Shown: positions 58,534 to 64,000 of the stretch, piece after piece
Layout of the letters: each line of letters opens with the position of its first letter
How positions within the stretch are numbered: the first letter of the stretch is position 1
Source: PALSA-1296 sp037143335
GTDB lineage: Bacteria > Bacteroidota > Ignavibacteria > Palsa-1295
Length of the DNA: 64,000 nucleotides
Assembly (NCBI GenBank): GCA_037143335.1
Contig: JBAWZA010000006.1
Span: 62,001 to 126,000 of the forward strand
Reading direction: 5' to 3'
The notes under the pieces: model-generated
Told to the model about the DNA's origin: nothing
Database searches by the model: none
What the model saw: only the letters and a program-made list of their open reading frames with translations
Program-made: the position numbers and the translations under genes

Positions 58534-60156
58534 TCACAATATATTCGTATCGGCATTGTGGAGGCGAATAGTAAATCGAGAGCCATTGCCGAGTGTACTT
58601 TCAACGCTGATAGTGCCTCCATGTGCCTCGACGATTGATTTCGTTATTGCAAGCCCTAATCCTAATGAGCGAACACTATGCTCCGTGCCTTGTTGCATCC
58701 TTACAGATTCTGAACGGAAGAAGCGATGGAAAATTTTTTCTTGATCTGCCACAGCAATTCCCGGACCAGAGTCTTGTACACCGAATTCGATCTGCTGATC
58801 TTTTCGTTGCAGAAAGAGTGTCACCTTTCCGCCGCTGGGAGTATATTTAAAGGCATTATCTATCAAGTTCATCATAACTTGATAGAGAAATGTGGGGTCG
58901 CCACGAACTTGCCATGAAGCAGAGTTTGGACTGATGTCGGTAGTGAATTCGAGTCCACGATCGCTTGCGATAATTTCCGCATCTTCCGCAATTGAATTCA
59001 AAAATTCTGAGATTGAAATAGTTTGGAGCGTTAGTGGTAAACGATGATCGTCGGCTTTGGAGAGAAGGAGTAATCCTTCGACGATACGTTGCATTCTCTC
59101 CGATTCCTCCATGAGGCTAGTCAGGAGTTTTTGAATCTCGTATTTATTTGGTTGCGCTTCGCTCGCAAGGCTACGCTGTGCTTGTTCAATTTCACCTTTG
59201 AGTATTGCAAGCGGAGTCTTGAGTTCATGCGAAGCATCCGAAGAGAATTGCGCAATCTGATTGAACGAACTTTCCAGGCGTGAGATCATGGAGTTGAGTG
59301 TGCTTACCAAACTTGTCAGTTCTCGGTCCTGACGTGCTGGCATTTCAATCCGACGTGAAAGATTTCGGGCACCAATGTCTTCTGCTGTTGTAGCAATCTC
59401 CTCGATTGGTCGAAGTGCCTTCCGAGCAAGTACGATACCGCCTAATGACGCTATAACAAGAGCGATCGGTAATATGAAGAGATAGGTTTTTTGTGACCGG
59501 GCAATGACATCCCAAATGTCAATTTCGGAGTATGCAGCAATAACAAGATACCTGTTATTGGAAGCCACTGTAGCGCGGAGAGTCTCGTTTTTAAGCTCGA
59601 CTTCGCCAAGTCTTTTGGCACTATCTTGGATTGTACGATCCGCGATATGGAAAATTTTTTTCAATGTATCTAATCCGAGATTTTCTGTTCGGAATACTGC
59701 GGCTCCTAATTTCCCGTAGGGAAATAAGGGATAAATTTCGATTAGATCATTGCGTCTGCTTGTTAGTGTTCTTTGTATAAGCGCATCGAAAGGGTCGGCT
59801 CCGCTACTATCTTTGCCAGATAACTCTCCAAGCATTTCGTCCATGAGCGAGCTGAGCACTCGGTCAGTCAAATCCTGCCCACTAATACTATCCGGAGCAT
59901 CTCTGATCGCATCATCAACAAGCTGTTTAAGAGTTTTGCCTGATAGGTTCGTTCGTGTGTGAATGTTTTCCGTGGGGGAGTGATAGGACGGACGGTTGCT
60001 AATCAAGTGGAGCGCAGTCTTGGCATCATCAAGCAAATCATTATCAAGATCCTCGGCGAGTGATCGGTACAGGAGCACATATTGAGCTGCCCCAACAGCC
60101 GCAACCGTTAGTACTACAAGAAATGAGTACCAGAGAACGAGTCTTATGCGAAGCAT
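58534..60156 (-). CDS. Sensor histidine kinase (HAMP, HisKA, HATPase_c), 540 aa
   Basis: Two membrane helices (residues ~8-30 and ~225-245) enclose a ~195-residue periplasmic sensor of unknown type. HAMP follows (ALRPIEEIATTAEDIGARNL), then the H-box FSSDASHELKTPLAILKGEI with His310, N-box NLIDNAFKYTPSGGK, G1 DSGPGIAVADQEKIFHRFF and G2 LGLGLAITKSIVEAHGG. The layout is that of CusS/QseC-type kinases that pair with OmpR regulators. The probable partner regulator is encoded two genes upstream on the same strand (60947-61639). Confidence 0.93.
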   Translation of the reverse strand: MLRIRLVLWYSFLVVLTVAAVGAAQYVLLYRSLAEDLDNDLLDDAKTALHLISNRPSYHSPTENIHTRTNLSGKTLKQLVDDAIRDAPDSISGQDLTDRVLSSLMDEMLGELSGKDSSGADPFDALIQRTLTSRRNDLIEIYPLFPYGKLGAAVFRTENLGLDTLKKIFHIADRTIQDSAKRLGEVELKNETLRATVASNNRYLVIAAYSEIDIWDVIARSQKTYLFILPIALVIASLGGIVLARKALRPIEEIATTAEDIGARNLSRRIEMPARQDRELTSLVSTLNSMISRLESSFNQIAQFSSDASHELKTPLAILKGEIEQAQRSLASEAQPNKYEIQKLLTSLMEESERMQRIVEGLLLLSKADDHRLPLTLQTISISEFLNSIAEDAEIIASDRGLEFTTDISPNSASWQVRGDPTFLYQVMMNLIDNAFKYTPSGGKVTLFLQRKDQQIEFGVQDSGPGIAVADQEKIFHRFFRSESVRMQQGTEHSVRSLGLGLAITKSIVEAHGGTISVESTLGNGSRFTIRLHNADTNIL

Positions 60157-60196
60157 TCTCTACCTGAATATGTAATAAATTAAAGTCTTCAAGACA

Positions 60197-60889
60197 TCAT
60201 AAAAAAAATGTTAATCCAATCCACGGAATTATGCCGGTAACTTTCTGATCACCACTGGCTGTAATCATCACTGCCCCCAAGTCACCGCTTAGTGCCGTTC
60301 CAGAAATACGAATTGCAAGTGAGTATGCACCAGAACCTGATTCGGCGACGATCCAGTTCTCAGAAATAATTTTTGATGATTTCGAAATTCTATAATCCGC
60401 TCCAATCATGAATATCGCAGAGTTTGATTCAGTCTTCCCGGAATATCCGCCTCCGAACCCTAGATGCACCCCCCCAGCTTCGGTACCGTAGGAAGCGATA
60501 CCGAACCCGTATATCGCTGACTCCCATCCGCGGCTACTGCCAGTTATGTCAGTGAGAGCAACCCCGCCAGCTAATTTCAGATAACCGTAGTCAGCAACCT
60601 GCAATGATGCTAGTCCGAAATACAAGACGTGATCAGAGACCGTGAATGGTGTGAACCCGCCGCGAATCATAAATTCATCTGAAATACCGTATCCGAAATT
60701 CGGGAAGATGACACCCGCAAAATTGATATAACCATTATCGGCGGAAAGCGAGTTGGCAGTTGGTGCCATTAGTAGGCGTGAATCCGAAGCATTTTGCGCT
60801 ACGCGCTGAAGACTGTCCTGTGCACAGACACTTTCAGCCAGCATTAGTCCGAGCAGAAGAAAAACAAATTTATCGATTGAGTTGCGCAA
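60197..60889 (-). CDS. Predicted outer-membrane beta-barrel-like protein, 230 aa
   Basis: Signal peptide (FVFLLLGLMLAESVCAQ) and a Gly/aromatic-rich mature part with alternating strands: NFGYGISDEFMIRGGFTPF, VLYFGLASLQVADYGYLKLA and GVHLGFGGGYSGKTES, ending ITGIIPWIGLTFFL-like with a C-terminal aromatic, the usual barrel signature. Eight or so strands are plausible. Family unknown. It lies between response-regulator and kinase genes on the same strand, with 41 and 58 bp gaps, and so may be their target or an accessory sensor. Confidence 0.75.
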   Translation of the reverse strand: MRNSIDKFVFLLLGLMLAESVCAQDSLQRVAQNASDSRLLMAPTANSLSADNGYINFAGVIFPNFGYGISDEFMIRGGFTPFTVSDHVLYFGLASLQVADYGYLKLAGGVALTDITGSSRGWESAIYGFGIASYGTEAGGVHLGFGGGYSGKTESNSAIFMIGADYRISKSSKIISENWIVAESGSGAYSLAIRISGTALSGDLGAVMITASGDQKVTGIIPWIGLTFFL

Positions 60890-60946
60890 TGATAATGCTG
60901 GTTAACGCAGGTACGCAAAATAAATATGCCACGATTTCAACGACGA

Positions 60947-61639
60947 CTAATCTTTGATTCCATATCCTGTGCCACGCTCAGAGATCATCAATTTGTCTTT
61001 GTCTTCATAATTATTATCGAGCTTCTCGCGGAGGCGTTTGATATAGACATCAATGACATTCGATCCCATCGTGAAAGTGTATCCCCACACATGTTGAGTG
61101 ATAACGGAGCGTGACATGATTCGACCTTTATTTTTTAGGAGATACTCAAGCAACTCATATTCTTTGACTGTCAACGGAATATTCCGTTCTTCCGTAGTTC
61201 CGGGTTTGAAGCGTTTTGCGGTATGGGTTACTGTGTCGAGGACAAGGTCATGCGACGTTAGCTGAGTTTTTTTCTCAATATCCGAACGGCGGAGGAGCGA
61301 ACGAACTCGTGCAGCAACTTCTTCGAAAAGAAAAGGCTTTGTCAAATAATCATCGGCGCCTGCATCGAGTCCTTCGATTTTTTCGCCAACTTCTGCCTTT
61401 GCAGTGAGACACAAAATCGGTGTAGTCCGACCTTTCGCTCGCAACTCACGAATGAGTTCGATGCCAGATTTTTTTGGGATCATCAAATCGGTGATAATTA
61501 GGTCGTACGATTCTGCCATCGCTCTCGATAATCCCTCTTCGCCATCGAAAGCAACATCAACCGTATATTTTTCTTCTTTGAGTCCTTGCTCAAGAAACTT
61601 GGCAACTTTTTTTTCGTCCTCTATAACAAGAATACGCAT
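60947..61639 (-). CDS. OmpR/PhoB-family response regulator, 230 aa
   Basis: Receiver domain MRILVIEDEKKVAKFLEQGL with phospho-acceptor Asp51 in YDLIITDLMIPKKSG and Lys101 in DDYLTKPF; C-terminal winged helix with LTVKEYELLEYLLKNKGRIM, VITQHVWGYTFTMGSNVIDV and YIKRLREKLD. It regulates transcription upon phosphorylation, most likely by the kinase encoded at 58534. First gene of the regulator - barrel protein - kinase run. Confidence 0.95.
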   Translation of the reverse strand: MRILVIEDEKKVAKFLEQGLKEEKYTVDVAFDGEEGLSRAMAESYDLIITDLMIPKKSGIELIRELRAKGRTTPILCLTAKAEVGEKIEGLDAGADDYLTKPFLFEEVAARVRSLLRRSDIEKKTQLTSHDLVLDTVTHTAKRFKPGTTEERNIPLTVKEYELLEYLLKNKGRIMSRSVITQHVWGYTFTMGSNVIDVYIKRLREKLDNNYEDKDKLMISERGTGYGIKD

Positions 61640-61690
61640 ACTCTGAATTGTTTATCAACAGATAGTCATACGACACGATTAGCAGAGGTT

Positions 61691-62452
61691 TCAGTCAATT
61701 CCAAACTCAAGCCGTGCTGTAATGGAAGCAGTCTTTTTTTTTGATGAGGTATTAAAATTTCCACCGTAAGAAAATTCTTCGCTCGAGTTTTGACCAGTGA
61801 TCTGAAAAATCCCCATCGCAGCATTTCGGAGAGTGCCAAGACTACCACCCGAATTCTTTGCAATTCTCTCACCCCGTGCTTTTGCATCTGCTGTCGCAGC
61901 AGCAAGCATTTCAAGTTTTAACTCAGCAAGTTTGGTGTAGTAATATCTTGGAGGCTCGGAGTTGAATTCGATTCCTGAGTTAATTAGCTCTGTTACCTCA
62001 CGTGACATTGTTTCAATCTTATCAACTTCTTTGGACTCAATGTCAACGCTCTGGCGCAAGGTGTAGCCATCAAAATAGGTATCTTTGATTCGGCCTTTAT
62101 CGTCATAGGTATTCTTGTACTCCTTATTGATGCTGATAGCACTCAAGACAATTTCTTTTTGACTCACTCCTTTTGTGATGAGATATTTTTCGATCGCATC
62201 AGCATCGCGTTTGAGTGCGGCGAAGGCATCCTGCATTGACATCATCTTTCGGCTGAATGAACCGCTCCAGACAATTAGATCGGATACGAAATTCTTTTCG
62301 GCAAGTCCAGTGACCTTAATCGTCTCCTTCGTTTCGTGCGTCTTTCGCCATGTGGAAGAGAGCATCCACGAGGCTGTACAAATAGCAAGAGCGAAGATCA
62401 CGGCATTCAACCACGAATGGGAGTAGAAAGGCTTAGGTGTTGGTGTTTCCAT
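61691..62452 (-). CDS. SIMPL (DUF541) domain protein, 253 aa
   Basis: One N-terminal membrane anchor (LNAVIFALAICTASWML) precedes a SIMPL domain: IKVTGLAEKNFVSDLIVWSG, KYLITKGVSQKEIVLSAISI, TLRQSVDIESKEVDKI and KARGERIAKNSGGSLGTLRN. SIMPL proteins are periplasmic, form oligomers in some bacteria, and have unclear roles in oxidative stress. I start at ATG 62452; the longer frame from 62512 overlaps the divergent PAP2 gene. It diverges from that gene over ~50-100 bp. Confidence 0.87.
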   Translation of the reverse strand: METPTPKPFYSHSWLNAVIFALAICTASWMLSSTWRKTHETKETIKVTGLAEKNFVSDLIVWSGSFSRKMMSMQDAFAALKRDADAIEKYLITKGVSQKEIVLSAISINKEYKNTYDDKGRIKDTYFDGYTLRQSVDIESKEVDKIETMSREVTELINSGIEFNSEPPRYYYTKLAELKLEMLAAATADAKARGERIAKNSGGSLGTLRNAAMGIFQITGQNSSEEFSYGGNFNTSSKKKTASITARLEFGID

Positions 62453-62503
62453 GAAGCAAAAATACGAAATAATTTCGTCGCGACAACAGTTTGACAAATC
62501 AGT

Positions 62504-63115
62504 GTGAACCACACGAATAACTCGGTGTTGTTTATGTTACCAAATCGCAATATGTACTCACTTGATCTCGAAATTCTGTACTTCATAAATGTTACACTCT
62601 CCGCTGCGTGGCTTGATGGAGTAATGATCTATGCCACCAATGTTCAACATTGGGTACCAGTGTATTGCCTCTTGCTCGTGTTCTTGATCGCGAAGTTCAG
62701 AATGAAGGGGTTGCGGATGGTTACGGCATTGCTTATTTTGGTTGGTGTTTCCGATTTAGTTACGAACCGAGTACTCAAAGAGGCTGTAGCAAGGCCGCGG
62801 CCGTGTGCGGTTATCCATGATTCCACGTCGAATCTCAGTTGGCTGAGAACTCCTGACGGAGTACGTGGGGGATTCAGTTTCCCATCTTCCCACTCTGTGA
62901 ATAATTTTGCCGCGGTTATTTTCTTTATCGTAATTTTTCCGAAGAATAGAAAACTCTACTGGCTTTTTCTACCTGCATTTATTGTTGCATTATCGAGACC
63001 GTATCTGGGATTGCACTATCCATCGGATATGCTCGGTGGGATTGTGATCGGTACGGCGATGGGTTACATCTTCGCAATTCTTTACAAACGGATTGAGACC
63101 GTATTTACAACTTGA
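62504..63115 (+). CDS. PAP2-family membrane phosphatase, 203 aa
   Basis: Membrane-embedded PAP2: motif 1 KEAVARPRP, motif 2 FPSSHSVNN (catalytic His), motif 3 SRPYLGLHYPSDMLGG, with about six helices. Such proteins dephosphorylate undecaprenyl pyrophosphate, lipid A or phosphatidylglycerophosphate. The start is uncertain: GTG 62504, ATG 62534 or ATG 62552 (directly before SLDLEILYFINVT, where relatives begin). Compared with the exported PAP2 at 5.8 kb it is the compact BcrC/PgpB-like type. The next gene's probable start lies 26 bp downstream. Confidence 0.9.
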   Translation: MNHTNNSVLFMLPNRNMYSLDLEILYFINVTLSAAWLDGVMIYATNVQHWVPVYCLLLVFLIAKFRMKGLRMVTALLILVGVSDLVTNRVLKEAVARPRPCAVIHDSTSNLSWLRTPDGVRGGFSFPSSHSVNNFAAVIFFIVIFPKNRKLYWLFLPAFIVALSRPYLGLHYPSDMLGGIVIGTAMGYIFAILYKRIETVFTT

Positions 63116-63141
63116 ACTTACTATTTCTTCGAATAAAAATT

Positions 63142-63519
63142 ATGAAAATATTATTAGGACTTGCTGCGTTACTCTTGCTCACAACCACTGGTGAAGCAAA
63201 GAAGAAAGAGCCTGAGGCAAAATCGTTCAAGGGCTATCTCATGGACAAAATGTGCGCCAAGCGTCGCGCTGGCGATGTCGAAAAAATGAAAAACCACACG
63301 AAGACGTGTCTTACAGAAGAAGCATGTGCAAAGAGTGGCTATGGAGTTCTAGTTAAAGGTAAGTTTATTCCATTTGATCAAAAAGGAAACGAACTTGCCG
63401 CTGCATACATCAAGAACCACACTGGCGAAAATGATTTCGAGATTGATGCCCTCGGCAATATGAAAAAAGGCAAGCTTGCACTTGTGGGGATTAATAATCC
63501 GCCAGTGAAGTTGAATTAG
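63142..63519 (+). CDS. Small exported protein with conserved cysteines, 125 aa
   Basis: From ATG 63142 a signal peptide (KILLGLAALLLLTTTGEA) precedes SFKGYLMDKMCAKRRAGD, NHTKTCLTEEACAKSGYGVL, GKFIPFDQKGNELAAAYI and a C-terminal strand region. The layout GYLxDxMCA...H...C...CA-SGYG occurs in a family of small secreted proteins in several phyla, as I recall it; two or three Cys and a His could bind metal or form disulfides. Function unknown. A longer start at 63112 overlaps the PAP2 stop by ATGA-like spacing but precedes the signal peptide. Confidence 0.75.
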   Translation: MKILLGLAALLLLTTTGEAKKKEPEAKSFKGYLMDKMCAKRRAGDVEKMKNHTKTCLTEEACAKSGYGVLVKGKFIPFDQKGNELAAAYIKNHTGENDFEIDALGNMKKGKLALVGINNPPVKLN

Positions 63520-63731
63520 CATTCCGAGTTAGCTCAGTGCAAATGTGCAAAGACAGATTTTCACAATACTAAGGCGAGTAATTCAATGTCAGAAAGACTT
63601 CGCCCGAATTCGGTTTACAAAATCAAGTTGAAGCAAGTACTCAAAGCGAACGATAATAGTGGAGATTGATAAAACAGAAGATCTTCATAACATACAGTTT
63701 AGATCAGGTTGTTTTAAAACTTGACCACCCC

Positions 63732-64000
63732 TCACTCCCTTACCCTTACCATCTTCCAATTCACCTGATAAGGGTATGCCTCGTAGATCGCGTTGTCTTC
63801 GTTGATGGTGTAGCCTTCGTCGAAATCCTCTTTTGCTTTTTTGATGAGTGCTGAGCCGCCGGTTGTATCGCCGAGTAACTCCAAGGTTAGTCCTTTGTAG
63901 TATTCAGCATCGGAGAAGTGCGGATTTTTTTCGAGACACCTGTCAAAAAGTGCAATTGCTTTATCAAAATCTCTGAGTTCGTAATAGGCAATGCCAGTGT
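63732..64000 (-). CDS. TPR-repeat protein, partial (C-terminal end)
   Basis: Reading the minus strand from the window edge to TGA at 63732 gives 89 codons: TGIAYYELRDFDKAIALFDR, then CLEKNPHFSDAEYYKGLTLE, LLGDTTGGSALIKKAKED and a tail ending YPYQVNWKMVRVRE. The first two stretches are a standard TPR helix pair with Tyr/Ala/Leu spacing. The start lies beyond the window, so length and other domains are unknown. The gene is convergent with the small exported protein, separated by 212 bp in which I see no other gene. Confidence 0.8.
   Translation of the reverse strand, partial: TGIAYYELRDFDKAIALFDRCLEKNPHFSDAEYYKGLTLELLGDTTGGSALIKKAKEDFDEGYTINEDNAIYEAYPYQVNWKMVRVRE

Noticed and set aside
63586..63669. 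27-codon frame (MSERLRPNSVYKIKLKQ...) between the small exported protein and the TPR gene
   Set aside because: Too short, no clear ribosome site, no recognised homologue; not enough support to call a gene.
1..64000. CRISPR arrays, insertion sequences, prophage genes, rRNA operon
   Set aside because: No regularly spaced repeats, transposase, integrase, phage structural gene or rRNA sequence was found on reading both strands.

Overview
The window looks like a chromosomal stretch from a Gram-negative bacterium of the Fibrobacteres-Chlorobi-Bacteroidetes (FCB) superphylum, probably outside Bacteroidetes proper (Kapabacteria/Ignavibacteria-like). This is inferred from a SusC/SusD outer-membrane pair, two proteins ending in type IX secretion sorting domains (YPNPF / FPNPF start motifs), a GWxTD-domain protein, TAnnTTTG-type promoter elements, GT9 and MsbA lipopolysaccharide genes, and moderate-to-low GC with ATG/GTG/TTG starts. 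No 16S rRNA is present, so the taxon cannot be fixed here.

Layout. 0-5 kb is accessory in character: a cut-off PUR-like gene, a controller-type XRE regulator overlapping an SRA-like/HNH nuclease behind a C-box-like operator, a lipoprotein, a DUF1003 membrane protein, a truncated CBM9-type remnant and an HI0933-type flavoprotein. 5-17 kb is mostly housekeeping: rsmE, a PAP2 phosphatase, an orphan OppF-type ATPase, the run pgsA-ftsY-mutL, a GH105 hydrolase, a VOC protein, mqnD (futalosine menaquinone pathway), tdh, an esterase, a DUF3108 protein and a GT9 glycosyltransferase. Three copies of a short REP-like hairpin lie between these genes. 17.4-25 kb holds a PflX-like radical SAM enzyme, a tightly packed minus-strand run (PolB-type exonuclease, LolC/E-type permease, MutT, MutY, OGG2), and PBP2.

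25-31 kb holds a subtilisin-family protease broken by a one-base frameshift before its C-terminal P-like domain, a lipoprotein, a TIR-TolB_N-TPR protein and a ComM/YifB ATPase. 31.5-37 kb holds tRNA-Ala(GGC), SusC, SusD and tRNA-Asp(GTC). 37-42 kb holds cmk, a YCII/DGPF protein with an ECF42-type sigma factor, a nitrilase-family enzyme, RlpA, and a small ribosomal cluster (67-aa unknown, rpsR, rpmB).

42-49 kb is envelope biogenesis: GT9-MsbA-GT9, a GT39-like membrane glycosyltransferase and an M50 protease. 49-55 kb holds a DUF72 protein, a cytochrome-c-like lipoprotein, a GWxTD protein, a T9SS-tagged cupredoxin and a T9SS-tagged seven-repeat propeller. 55-64 kb holds gpsA, plsY, ispD, a TPR protein, a two-component system split by a predicted outer-membrane protein gene, a SIMPL protein, a second PAP2 phosphatase, a cysteine-containing secreted protein and a partial TPR protein.

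The items most worth following up are the C-protein/SRA-HNH cassette without a methyltransferase, the TIR-TolB_N-TPR protein, the overlapping MutT-MutY-OGG2 operon, the REP-like hairpins, the frameshifted protease and the apparent non-canonical start of the LolC/E-type permease.
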